Of a stretch of 64,000 nt of DNA, positions 43,110 through 50,649 are shown piece by piece. Position numbers and translations under genes: made by a program. Source of the stretch: a virus; the IMG/VR virus record IMGVR_UViG_3300042503_001656, positions 1 to 64,000 of that record. One strand, 5' to 3'. The notes under the pieces were generated by a model. The model saw only the letters and a list, made by a program, of their open reading frames with translations, did not search any database and had not been told where the DNA came from. Each line of letters begins with the position of its first letter. The first letter of the stretch is position 1.

Positions 43110-43841
43110 ATGACAGCAACACCCGATTCAACAACCACACTCCCTGAGTGTTGGCAGATGTTTGAGGACGCAATCACAAACGGCATTGACCGTGTTGTGC
43201 TTTACGGACCATCAGGCATTGGCAAGACCTATGCAGGTCTCAACATGGGCAACACCGATGGTGGAGCCTTCCGTCTCGTTTGCACCGAGGACATGACCAA
43301 CATGGATGTGACTGGTGCATTCATGCCAAGTTCAGACAAAGGCTTTCAGTGGGTCAATGGCTCCGCTATCAAGGCTTGGGAAGGCAACGGCATCGTTGGT
43401 GGTCGTCTCATCGTTGATGAAGTGGACAAGGCATCAGGCGATGTGTTCGCAACGCTTCTCGCAATGCTTGATTCTCCTGAATCTGCAACTTGGGAACACC
43501 CTGAGACTGGTCGCATCGTTCGTCCTCGTGAAGGCTTTACAGCAATCATGACCACCAATGTGGAGAACATGGATGAATTGCCAACAGCATTGGCTGACCG
43601 ATTCCCTGTTCGCATTCGCATCAATGCGCCACACCCAACTGCACTGCTCGCACTGTCTCCTGACTTGCGCAACTTCGCAGTCCGTATGGCTGATGCTGGT
43701 GAACGCCGAATCTCGCTTCGTGCATTCGCATCGTTTGACAAACTTCGCAAGGGTCTTGGCGATGCTCGTGCATCACAGATTGTCTTTGGCTCACGCTCAG
43801 AATCAATCCTTGACGCAATCGCAATTGACAAGGTTTCCTGA
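43110..43841 (+). CDS. MoxR/CobS-like AAA+ ATPase
   Basis: 243 aa. Walker A GPSGIGKTYA (~35), Walker B GRLIVDEVDKASGDV (~100), sensor 1 FTAIMTTN (~150), and Arg-rich ALADRFPVRIRI. Layout fits the MoxR/CobS group that partners with VWA proteins; CobS-like genes are also known in marine T4-like phages. Predicted to act as a remodelling ATPase together with the downstream VWA protein. 1 bp from the next gene. Confidence 0.9.
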   Translation: MTATPDSTTTLPECWQMFEDAITNGIDRVVLYGPSGIGKTYAGLNMGNTDGGAFRLVCTEDMTNMDVTGAFMPSSDKGFQWVNGSAIKAWEGNGIVGGRLIVDEVDKASGDVFATLLAMLDSPESATWEHPETGRIVRPREGFTAIMTTNVENMDELPTALADRFPVRIRINAPHPTALLALSPDLRNFAVRMADAGERRISLRAFASFDKLRKGLGDARASQIVFGSRSESILDAIAIDKVS

Positions 43842-43842
43842 G

Positions 43843-45339
43843 ATGAATCATCAGACAGCAATTTACGCCGAGCCTGAATGGCTTGGACGCAATGACGCCG
43901 ATAACGGAAGGTGGGTTGTATCGGAGTGCAACCCACGCCGTGGCGAACCAATGACTGCAATCGCAGAACGCATCATGCGTGTGCCGGTGATGAACACCGA
44001 ACTCGCTCGTGTGATTCGTGCGCACGAGATGATGCATGCAAAAGTTTCTCCACTTGGTGATTCGTTTCAACAATGGATTCAACGAGGCATCGCAACTGAA
44101 AAAGCGATGACAGTCGTTGAGGAATTGCGTGTGAACTTTCTGATTCAACAACGTGGATTCGATGCAAAGGCCCATCTTGCAGACGGTGGAGAAACTGCAG
44201 ACGGTGAACGCTTTGCGAACACCAACGACTGGCAGGGTGCTGTTCACATGGCAATCGCAACTGCTGGCACTGCAAGTAACAAACTGTTCTTGAACGGTGT
44301 ACGCCGACACAATCGCATGTGGGGTGAATCGCTTGCCGATATCTCCAAGCGAGCAGTGAAAGAAATGCAGAAGGCGTATAAGACTGGAACGCTTGCATCA
44401 ACTGCTGTTGATACTCGCACTGGTTTGTTCCCATACGGATTCTCTCACACCGAGCGCATCGCTGAATGGATTGACCGTCTCGCTTCAATCTCTCCTGAGG
44501 AACTTCACGAGGGTGAAGAAGGCGAATCGCAAGAAGGTGCAGAAGGCGAGAGCAACGAGGGTGCAGAAGGCGAACCTGCAAAGGCATCACACTCCAACAA
44601 GGGTCGTGGTCGTCCTAAGAAAGGCACTGGCAAGCGTCTCACTGGAATCACGCCGAGCGAATACACTCGCAACATTCCAATGTGGGGTGAACTGAATATC
44701 GGAAAACTTTCAATGCCACTCGCAACGAAAGGCAACATCGGCAAGAAGCGCACTGCATCAAACATCGGTCGCTCTCCACGCCGTATGCACCGAATCATGA
44801 CCGACCCACAAATGCGTGTCTTTGACAAAGTGACACGAGGCAGTGGTGGCGTTGTCGTGATTGATGCATCAGGTTCAATGAACTTCACGCACGAGCAGAT
44901 TCGCAAGATTGTTGAGAACGCACCCGGTGCAACTGTCATCTCTTACTCAGAGATGGGTGGCAAGGAAACTCCCAACGCTTACATTCTCGCTGATAAGGGT
45001 CGAATGGTCAAAGACTTGCCGACACAAGGTTCAGGCAACGGTGTTGACTTCCCTGCACTTGAATGGGCAGTCAAGAATCGCCAACGCTCAAACTCTCCAA
45101 TCATTTGGGTTACCGATGGTGGCGTGTGCGGAACGAACAGTGGATTCCACAATTCACTTGCGATGCAGTGCATCAACTTCTGCAAGAAGCACAACATCGT
45201 TGTCGTGCCATTCGTTGATGAGGCAATCGCTGAACTTCGCAAAATGAAGAACGGTGGAAAGCCCGAATCTCGCTATCCCGAGATGCTTCGCATGGCGTGG
45301 AAAGAATCAATCGGAACAGAACTCCCAATCAAGGGATAA
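43843..45339 (+). CDS. HExxH + VWA-domain protein (CobT/DUF2201-like)
   Basis: 498 aa from ATG 43843. N-terminal helical domain with HEMMH (~65), an HExxH zinc-peptidase-like motif as in DUF2201 metallopeptidase-VWA proteins; acidic low-complexity linker (~225-250, EGEEGESQEGAEGESNEGAE); basic segment; C-terminal VWA domain with MIDAS VVIDASGSMNFT and IIWVTDGG. MoxR-VWA pairs act as metal-insertion or protein-remodelling machines. Whether the zinc motif is catalytic is untested. Upstream extension to 43558 overlaps the ATPase and is rejected. Confidence 0.85.
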   Translation: MNHQTAIYAEPEWLGRNDADNGRWVVSECNPRRGEPMTAIAERIMRVPVMNTELARVIRAHEMMHAKVSPLGDSFQQWIQRGIATEKAMTVVEELRVNFLIQQRGFDAKAHLADGGETADGERFANTNDWQGAVHMAIATAGTASNKLFLNGVRRHNRMWGESLADISKRAVKEMQKAYKTGTLASTAVDTRTGLFPYGFSHTERIAEWIDRLASISPEELHEGEEGESQEGAEGESNEGAEGEPAKASHSNKGRGRPKKGTGKRLTGITPSEYTRNIPMWGELNIGKLSMPLATKGNIGKKRTASNIGRSPRRMHRIMTDPQMRVFDKVTRGSGGVVVIDASGSMNFTHEQIRKIVENAPGATVISYSEMGGKETPNAYILADKGRMVKDLPTQGSGNGVDFPALEWAVKNRQRSNSPIIWVTDGGVCGTNSGFHNSLAMQCINFCKKHNIVVVPFVDEAIAELRKMKNGGKPESRYPEMLRMAWKESIGTELPIKG

Positions 45340-45344
45340 GGATT

Positions 45345-45378
45345 CATGGGCCAGTGAGGAAAGCTTCACTGGCCCATG
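45345..45378 (+). terminator. Terminator of the MoxR-VWA operon
   Basis: CATGGGCCAGTGA/TCACTGGCCCATG, 8-nt loop. Confidence 0.7.
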
Positions 45379-45493
45379 ACACCGCACACAGTGGGTCTCT
45401 TTGACCCATGGGTGTTGTTCCTTTCCCATAGAGGTTGGAGACTCACTGTTGTGTCGGTAACATCACAATCAATTACTAGAAACGGAAAAACAA

Positions 45494-45763
45494 ATGGAAA
45501 AGATTTATTCTTTCATCGGAGATGCGACTCACGAGGATTCGCTTGATGGTCTCAACTACTGCATCGTTCTTTGCGATGATGCACCCGGGGACATCGTTGA
45601 TGAGGTAATGGAAGAATCTGAAGATGCAATCTTCTACAAGATAGACAGAGCACAGATGGATTCACTCGCCAAGAGCATTGAGATGGACGTAGACCGTCAT
45701 GCAATGGGTGACGGGTACCTGTTAGACCTCACAGAGCCTTACATCCTCGCTACGGCTGATTAG
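45494..45763 (+). CDS. Hypothetical protein, 89 aa
   Basis: MEKIYSFIGDATHEDSLDGL NYCIVLCDD ... GDGYLLDLTEPYILATAD. Leader carries ATTACTAGAAACGG like other leadered genes. Unknown. Confidence 0.7.
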   Translation: MEKIYSFIGDATHEDSLDGLNYCIVLCDDAPGDIVDEVMEESEDAIFYKIDRAQMDSLAKSIEMDVDRHAMGDGYLLDLTEPYILATAD

Positions 45764-46089
45764 GACCGCTTGGGCCCACTGTCCCTCATGGTCCTAGCCC
45801 ACGAGCGACAGAAGATAATTACTCCAGCGACTAGCACGCAGTTAGTCCAGGAGATATCCCAGCCGAACATCTGTGACGGCTCGAGAAGCTTGAAGATAAT
45901 CCAGGCACCGGTGCCGTACAGAACCGACGTCAACATGAACCCAACAATGAGACCAAAGAAAATCATTCCGACAAAACCTATTACAGCTTTTTCTTCGAGG
46001 ACTTCGTCCGAAGGTATGGGCCGGTGCTTATTAATCGACGGTGGTGGAAGAAACAGTTCCGACCTTCTTAGTCGGTCATCCTTGCGCAT
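45760..46089 (-). CDS. Membrane protein, ~109 aa
   Basis: Two transmembrane segments (AVIGFVGMIFFGLIVGFMLT and VLVAGVIIFC) with a basic C-terminus. Start uncertain (46089 or 46104). Its codons for PPPSI are the antisense of 16-bp repeat copy 5. Confidence 0.55.
   Translation of the reverse strand: MRKDDRLRRSELFLPPPSINKHRPIPSDEVLEEKAVIGFVGMIFFGLIVGFMLTSVLYGTGAWIIFKLLEPSQMFGWDISWTNCVLVAGVIIFCRSWARTMRDSGPKRS
46036..46051 (+). repeat. 16-bp repeat CGACGGTGGTGGAAGA, copy 5
   Basis: Antisense to the membrane-protein gene; first base differs. Confidence 0.65.
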
Positions 46090-46462
46090 CGATGTCTCGC
46101 ACAATCTGATGTACCCGCTGGCGACTCAAATCAAATTCGTCGGCAATCTGGCGGAGCGATTTTCCGGCCGCACGCATTTCGAGAATTCTATTATTTCGAT
46201 TAATGTCCGTCGCAGGCCCTGGACGAAGAGGTCCCCATACCCATCCCGCGATACTCGAGAGCTCTTTAACTCTTTCTTCAGAAAGTTGATTTTTTCTGTA
46301 ACGTTGCCTGGCGTAACCAACCCAAGCTCCCAGATTAATTTCAGATTCTTCGATTTTTTCGACATGCGCGGCCGGTACGTGAGTGTGCCCTTCTCGTTCG
46401 GCGAACTGCTTAAGCGCTTTGATGTAAATATTGAAACGTGTGGTGTTGTCCATAGTCGTCAT
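46076..46462 (-). CDS. Helicase-associated-domain plus HTH protein, 128 aa
   Basis: N-terminal FAEREGHTHVPAAHVE ... LGAWVGYARQRYRKNQLSEE matches the helicase-associated domain (PF03457: W..ALxxF.xxxGHxxVP ... LGxWVxxQR..YR.G.L..ER). The C-terminal NNRILEMRAAGKSLRQIADE FDLSRQRVHQI is a sigma-70 region 4/invertase-like HTH. Likely a DNA-binding regulator; first gene of a minus pair. Confidence 0.8.
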   Translation of the reverse strand: MTTMDNTTRFNIYIKALKQFAEREGHTHVPAAHVEKIEESEINLGAWVGYARQRYRKNQLSEERVKELSSIAGWVWGPLRPGPATDINRNNRILEMRAAGKSLRQIADEFDLSRQRVHQIVRDIDAQG

Positions 46463-46503
46463 AGTAATACATTAACAAGTCAAAGGATGAGAGCACATTG
46501 GAC

Positions 46504-47025
46504 ATGAGCCCAGAACCCGTATACAATCCCATAAACAGATATTGCCGGTTTGGCAGGAAGACAGAGGCCCCCGTGGAGGATGAGGATTACAAGAAAATCT
46601 TCAATTTCGAAGAAAGCGAAGAATTGCTGAGTGAGCTCAACGGCTTTAAAGACCTTTCTCCAGAATTAGCAAACAATATGCGGCGAGAATTGGCCCAGGT
46701 TATGGAAAACCCGGAGAATGTTCTCATCGTAGGTACCGATGGGGACAAAACAATAACAATTGTTACCGCCCCAGAGGAAGTGGTTGGAGGCCATGGCCCA
46801 GTACTCATCCCAACTTTAGATAAAAACCGAATTCTTTCAATGGTCTCTTCGGAATTTATTACAGAAATGGCCGAAAATTGCCGAGAAATGGAAGACCAAG
46901 ACGGGGCTCAGGATTTCTGGAGCTTGCTTCTGGAGAACTTTTTCGAAAAAACGTTAGAATTGTCCGAACGTGGCGGCGGAGCTCTACTGGAAATTCCAGA
47001 TTTTATCCCCGAGGAGGGTTTTTAA
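46504..47025 (+). CDS. Hypothetical protein, 173 aa
   Basis: MSPEPVYNPINRYCRFGRKT ... ENVLIVGTDGDKTITIVTAP. Acidic, mostly helical. An in-frame TTG at 46498 is the alternative start (AAAGGA 10 nt upstream). Confidence 0.65.
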   Translation: MSPEPVYNPINRYCRFGRKTEAPVEDEDYKKIFNFEESEELLSELNGFKDLSPELANNMRRELAQVMENPENVLIVGTDGDKTITIVTAPEEVVGGHGPVLIPTLDKNRILSMVSSEFITEMAENCREMEDQDGAQDFWSLLLENFFEKTLELSERGGGALLEIPDFIPEEGF

Positions 47026-47026
47026 G

Positions 47027-47590
47027 ATGACGGTGGTGGAAGACCTTGGTTACGAAGAGCCAGCTACCTGGGATGACGCAGCGGAGCTGACAGTTTCTCA
47101 GATTTTCAGATTTAATCTGGTGGCCCTTAATCGCCTGGACGATATGCGTGCGCAGCTGGATTATATGATTTCTAAAAATGTAGGAATTCTCCCAGTGGCC
47201 TGGATGTCTTCCGACGAGATGTCTGATTTTTGGAAAATACTCGGAGCTATTACACGTGCCGCAGCTGCGGAATCAAAAATTGAGTTTTTCGGAATTAATC
47301 CAGAACGTGCTGCGGCGGACGAAAATCTCGAAAAAATGATTAAAGACATTGCCGGGCTCATAATTCGCAAACAAAGAGATTACGGCAGCGACAATATTCT
47401 TCGATTTGGAAGATTAGGTCTCCTGGTCCGGGTTCATGACAAAATCGCGAGATTAGAGAATTTAACAGCTCGCGGCACTGAACCCAGTAATGAATCAATT
47501 TCGGATAATTACATGGATGTAATTGGTTACTGCACGGTAGCCATGATGTTCGAACGCGGTTGGTTTACGCTGCCGCTGCAGGAAAAGTAA
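47027..47590 (+). CDS. DUF1599 / nucleotide-modification-associated domain 1 protein
   Basis: 187 aa; RBS GAGGAGG. Residues ~105-185: IRKQRDYGSDNILRFGRLGL LVRVHDKIARLENL ... SISDNYMDVIGYCTVAMM, the Nmad1/DUF1599 pattern (K.xDYG..N...FG..G.L.R..DK..R..NL....E...D...D..GY). The family is linked by context to nucleotide metabolism or DNA modification and resembles MazG-like all-alpha NTP hydrolases. The start is embedded in 16-bp repeat copy 6. Confidence 0.85.
   Translation: MTVVEDLGYEEPATWDDAAELTVSQIFRFNLVALNRLDDMRAQLDYMISKNVGILPVAWMSSDEMSDFWKILGAITRAAAAESKIEFFGINPERAAADENLEKMIKDIAGLIIRKQRDYGSDNILRFGRLGLLVRVHDKIARLENLTARGTEPSNESISDNYMDVIGYCTVAMMFERGWFTLPLQEK
47028..47043 (+). repeat. 16-bp repeat TGACGGTGGTGGAAGA, copy 6
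   Basis: Overlaps the DUF1599 start codon (MTVVED). Confidence 0.7.
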
Positions 47591-47595
47591 AAAAG

Positions 47596-47811
47596 ATGGA
47601 AAATGCGAAAGCCCCCAGAGGAACGACGAGAGTCCGCCACCTACAAACCCGTTACAGAAAAGCAACTTCGCTCAACTCTGGGGAGCTTCGCAATGCCGCG
47701 CCAGCAACTGAAAGGGAAATTGCTATGCGGCTCATAGACGATAGCACATCCATGGCCTGTGGAAAAGAAACTCAAAGAAATTCTTGTTTCCAGGTTGACG
47801 GTGGTGGATGA
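47596..47811 (+). CDS. Doubtful basic protein, 71 aa
   Basis: MENAKAPRGTTRVRHLQTRY; basic, low complexity, no good RBS; ends in repeat copy 7 (QVDGGG). An alternative 43-codon frame starts at 47604. Either could be spurious. Confidence 0.35.
   Translation: MENAKAPRGTTRVRHLQTRYRKATSLNSGELRNAAPATEREIAMRLIDDSTSMACGKETQRNSCFQVDGGG
47796..47811 (+). repeat. 16-bp repeat TGACGGTGGTGGATGA, copy 7
   Basis: TTGACG here is 17 bp from TATCGT, a possible -35/-10 pair. Confidence 0.65.
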
Positions 47812-48050
47812 GCCTGCTATCGTGTCCCACTACTCGGCCTTAGGGCCACATAAGAGTGACGTCACATCTACAGCCACCTGATTGAAGTTCGCGGAGAATT
47901 CCGAGGGCCTACTTTGAGTTTGCCAAAAACTGGTTTTCAAAAAGTAAAGGTTCCCCCGGACCCCCTCCAAAGTTCATCAACTGACTGACTATTACAACTC
48001 ACTCTTAGTTACATTGCTAATTAACTACTATCACTACAACTTGAGAATTT
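47812..48050. other. Intergenic region upstream of the replication-type operon
   Basis: No gene. Contains AGTGACGTCACA near 47847, GGTTTTCAAAAAG and an A+T-rich stretch 47960-48060. Candidate origin or control region by position only. Confidence 0.4.
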
Positions 48051-48067
48051 AAGTCTCGATGAGACTT
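48051..48067. promoter_or_regulatory. Operator-like inverted repeat on the -35
   Basis: AAGTCTCGATGAGACTT, perfect 7-bp arms; its end overlaps the TTGACA hexamer. Confidence 0.55.
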
Positions 48068-48095
48068 GACAAAACCTTCTCACGGGGATTAAACT
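48066..48095 (+). promoter_or_regulatory. Promoter of the replication-type operon
   Basis: TTGACA, 18-bp spacer, TAAACT, 6 nt to ATG 48102: same geometry as the cassette promoters but a consensus -35. Confidence 0.7.
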
Positions 48096-48101
48096 AAGAA
48101 A

Positions 48102-48458
48102 ATGACCGAGAAACCGAAACGAATTACTAAAAAAGTTCTCGAAAGAAATTCCGCCGCAGCAAAAATCCCAGAAGACCAAATTCTGGAAGTTTTTGAATTC
48201 TGGAAAATGACGTTTAAAAAGCGCAGCTCTGTAGCTCTGGACCATGGTCGAAGAGTTCTTATTGGCAGCGCTATTTACCACTACGGAATAGACGGCGCAA
48301 AAGATGCAATTATCGGCTGCACCAGGTCAGATTTCTGGATGGGTCGCAACAAGCGCAATAAAGCGTATACAGGCATAGAGCACATCTTCAAAGACAACGC
48401 ACGCATCGAGTCGATGTTGGAATTACTACCGGAGGACGGCAATGAAGCAAATTGGTAA
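48102..48458 (+). CDS. Phage replication-type protein, 118 aa
   Basis: ILEVFEFWKMTFKKRSSVAL DHGRRVLIGSAI ... SDFWMGRNKRNKAYTGIEHI FKDNARIESML. The FWMGRNKRxKxY...LE.I..D...IE..L block is characteristic of the C-terminal part of phage replication organiser/initiator proteins. Probably helps load replication proteins; exact role inferred. Confidence 0.7.
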   Translation: MTEKPKRITKKVLERNSAAAKIPEDQILEVFEFWKMTFKKRSSVALDHGRRVLIGSAIYHYGIDGAKDAIIGCTRSDFWMGRNKRNKAYTGIEHIFKDNARIESMLELLPEDGNEANW

Positions 48459-48981
48459 AAAAGCAAAAAAGTCCGCCGCAGCTGCGGCCGGAAACAAAAC
48501 GGCAGAAAAGCGATTTTCTCCCCAGGCTTACCCGCTGTACGTGTGGGGGCTATGGGCGGAAACAGTTCGGAGTACTAACCCAGCAACTGGGTTCAAGCTT
48601 CTGGGGTACAAGTACCACACTGACCGGTTAACCATCGTCGGCTGGATGCAGATGAGTGACACCCGTGTCGAGCCAATGGTGTTTACGTCTGAGTGGGGAG
48701 TAGTGCCCATCTACGAGCTGGCGGGCTCCTGGCCTGCAGAGTACGGCCAGCTGCCGGATTATTACGAATTAATCCAGGACCGCGATGGAGCTCCAATGGT
48801 TGTCCCCCATGAAGACTTCGTCCTGGTAGATATAGCAATGTCACAGCCAGACAGGGAGATGTTCGAGGCAACCAAGCAGCAGCACCTGACGAACTGCTCG
48901 CTATATGCAGGAACAGAGGATGGCGAGTTAAAAGACCTAAGTTCCTCGACGGTGGTGGAAGAGAATAAAGATGGCAAGTGA
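48442..48981 (+). CDS. Hypothetical protein, 179 aa
   Basis: Basic N-terminus (MKQIGKKAKKSAAAAA), then YPLYVWGLWAETVRSTNPAT ... VFTSEWGVVPIYELAGSWPA. Overlaps both neighbours. C-terminal STVVEENK is repeat copy 8. Unknown. Confidence 0.7.
   Translation: MKQIGKKAKKSAAAAAGNKTAEKRFSPQAYPLYVWGLWAETVRSTNPATGFKLLGYKYHTDRLTIVGWMQMSDTRVEPMVFTSEWGVVPIYELAGSWPAEYGQLPDYYELIQDRDGAPMVVPHEDFVLVDIAMSQPDREMFEATKQQHLTNCSLYAGTEDGELKDLSSSTVVEENKDGK
48947..48962 (+). repeat. 16-bp repeat CGACGGTGGTGGAAGA, copy 8
   Basis: In frame as TVVEE; 8 bp before the ATG at 48971. Confidence 0.65.
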
Positions 48982-49225
48982 AGACCGGTACGTAGCTAGC
49001 AAAATCGAAAATTCGGATTTTCCAGGGATAGTTCAGATAAATCTAGCCGAAAATCTTGAGGACGTCGCGCTCTTATTGCTTGTGTCATTAATGGCCGCGC
49101 AAAAATATCCAGATTCAATAAGCGAAGCTGAAGTCCACAGGGAGATTACTGACCTAGCAGATGCTGGTAAGTGGGATGAGCTGGCATTCAAAGGCCTAAA
49201 GTGGATTCAGGAGATTGGGCAATGA
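48971..49225 (+). CDS. Hypothetical protein, 84 aa
   Basis: MASEDRYVASKIENSDFPGI ... LEDVALLLLVSLMAAQKYPD. Hydrophobic helix in the middle. Unknown; coupled by ATGA to the next gene. Confidence 0.65.
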   Translation: MASEDRYVASKIENSDFPGIVQINLAENLEDVALLLLVSLMAAQKYPDSISEAEVHREITDLADAGKWDELAFKGLKWIQEIGQ

Positions 49226-49710
49226 AAAAAATCGAATGCGAGGAATTGGTTCGTATTGCCTACGCAACGTATAACCTCCAGATTCTCATCGCCGACGAAA
49301 AACATATTTTCCGAGCATGGTACGCGCTACTGGGAGACCTGGAGTATGAAGACGTGCGCGACGCATTTACCGAATTAGCAACTTATGCGGATTTTATGCC
49401 TCGACCAGGGGAGGTCCGCCGAAGGACGATAGACAACCTGAGTGGCGGCTCAAACCATCCAGATGCTGCAACGGCCTGGGGAATGCTCCAATCGATGCGT
49501 AAAGCAACTGAGGGAGGACAGTTCTACGAGGGGGAGAGACCAGAAGCTCTCATCGAGACGCTCTCTCTCCTGGGTGCATCAGCCTATGACCTCCACACCA
49601 ACGGAGATAGGGAAACTTTTATACGGGTATATAACAAGACCATAGAAAAGTTTGAAAAAAAGAAGTACAAGAAGACTTCCAGTCTGACGGTGGTGGATGA
49701 AGATGCCTAA
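49222..49710 (+). CDS. Helicase-loader-like phage protein, 162 aa
   Basis: MKKIECEELVRIAYATYNLQ ... IFRAWYALLGDLEYEDVRDA FTELATYADFMPRPGEVRRR. The WYxxLGDLxYxxVxxAxxxL...xFxPxxxEIRR pattern is that of phage replicative-helicase loader/inhibitor proteins (G39P-like). Fits the replication operon. C-terminal TVVDEDA is repeat copy 9. Confidence 0.7.
   Translation: MKKIECEELVRIAYATYNLQILIADEKHIFRAWYALLGDLEYEDVRDAFTELATYADFMPRPGEVRRRTIDNLSGGSNHPDAATAWGMLQSMRKATEGGQFYEGERPEALIETLSLLGASAYDLHTNGDRETFIRVYNKTIEKFEKKKYKKTSSLTVVDEDA
49685..49700 (+). repeat. 16-bp repeat TGACGGTGGTGGATGA, copy 9
   Basis: In frame as TVVDE at the end of the helicase-loader-like gene. Confidence 0.65.
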
Positions 49711-49743
49711 ACTGGGATACCCAAACAAAAAGAGGGAAACTAA

Positions 49744-49863
49744 ATGAAGTACATTATTGGTTCGGTACTTATTTACCTCACTTTTAAATCCCCACGAATC
49801 GACCCATTATCGAAGATAACGCTCTACGCCGCGATTGCTGGCGTGGTGTACTATCTTCCCTGA
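49744..49863 (+). CDS. 39-aa membrane peptide
   Basis: MKYIIGSVLIYLTFKSPRID ... YAAIAGVVYYLP, two short hydrophobic segments. RBS AGAGGGAAAC; TGATG overlap with the next gene. Confidence 0.55.
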   Translation: MKYIIGSVLIYLTFKSPRIDPLSKITLYAAIAGVVYYLP

Positions 49864-50030
49864 TGAAGCGAAACCCTGGACGACCAACAGTAAAACCAAC
49901 TAAGCCTTATACGACGGTAACAATCCGCGTAAGTAAAGAGTTTAAAGAAAAATTAATTCAACAAGCAGAAGCTGTTGATTTAACCCTGACCGACTATCTC
50001 ATCGCTCTCGTCGAACGAGATAGTGCGTAA
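49863..50030 (+). CDS. Ribbon-helix-helix protein 1, 55 aa
   Basis: Basic arm (MKRNPGRPTVKPTKPY), strand TTVTIRVSKEFKEKLIQQAE, then VDLTLTDYLIALVERD: strand-helix-helix of Arc/CopG-type DNA-binding proteins. Confidence 0.7.
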   Translation: MKRNPGRPTVKPTKPYTTVTIRVSKEFKEKLIQQAEAVDLTLTDYLIALVERDSA

Positions 50031-50364
50031 GCCTCAGAAGTCCCGTCACCCCGACAAGTGGTCAGAGATACACGTACGGCTGAAGGGGTCGCTCAAGAAT
50101 GAGCTGATTGACTATGCACGCCGCCACGACCTGTCCGTCGGCCAGATAGTAAATTACGCAATATTCCTATTACTCCAGGAGGAGAAGGGAATCCCTGCCC
50201 CCGGTTCTCCCCAGTACTCTCTCCCCACGATGGAGGAGTCTATTGTCGCCTACATGAAGGGCGAGACACTCTTGCAACCCTGTGGGCAAGTTAGTTGCGA
50301 TATGAAACTGACCCAGTTAGATGGCCTGAGTTTCTGTGATACCTGCAATCTTCGCATTTTGTAA
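50023..50364 (+). CDS. Ribbon-helix-helix protein 2 with C-terminal Cys pairs, 113 aa
   Basis: GTG start overlapping the upstream gene. WSEIHVRLKGSLKNELIDYA RRHDLSVGQIVNYAIFLLL is another RHH unit; the tail has CGQVSC and FCDTC, a possible zinc site. Paralogous in arrangement to the preceding RHH gene. Confidence 0.7.
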   Translation: MRKPQKSRHPDKWSEIHVRLKGSLKNELIDYARRHDLSVGQIVNYAIFLLLQEEKGIPAPGSPQYSLPTMEESIVAYMKGETLLQPCGQVSCDMKLTQLDGLSFCDTCNLRIL

Positions 50365-50498
50365 TTTGCTTTTGTAATTTTGAAAATTGAAAATGGGCTG
50401 GAAAAGTAAGTTTTTCCGACTTCTTTTTGAAGCTGTTAAGGGCAGAAACTTCTTTCTGCTGGTTGCAATCCCAGAATCACCCCCGTACAATTCTCTGT

Positions 50499-50571
50499 AC
50501 CCATCCAGTAGGTATTAAGTTCACCAGAGAAAAGGCTGAACTGCTAACGGCTATCTACTGGGTGGGTTTTT
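50499..50571 (+). terminator. Structured terminator
   Basis: ACCCATCCAGTAG pairs with CTACTGGGTGGGT followed by TTTTT; the 43-nt loop has an inner AGTTCA/TGAACT hairpin. Confidence 0.65.
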
Positions 50572-50577
50572 ACATTC

Positions 50578-50649
50578 TCAGTATTTAGTAATCATGAACA
50601 GAATGCCGATAATACAGCTAATCATGATGATGACTAATGCGCCTTCCAT
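50578..50649 (-). CDS. 23-aa membrane peptide
   Basis: MEGALVIIMISCIIGILFMI is one transmembrane helix; its ATG overlaps the stop of the WhiB gene (TAATG). Confidence 0.5.
   Translation of the reverse strand: MEGALVIIMISCIIGILFMITKY

Noticed and set aside
43558-43842. N-terminal extension of the VWA protein
   Set aside because: It overlaps the well-supported ATPase reading frame; the ATG at 43843 follows the ATPase stop by 1 bp.
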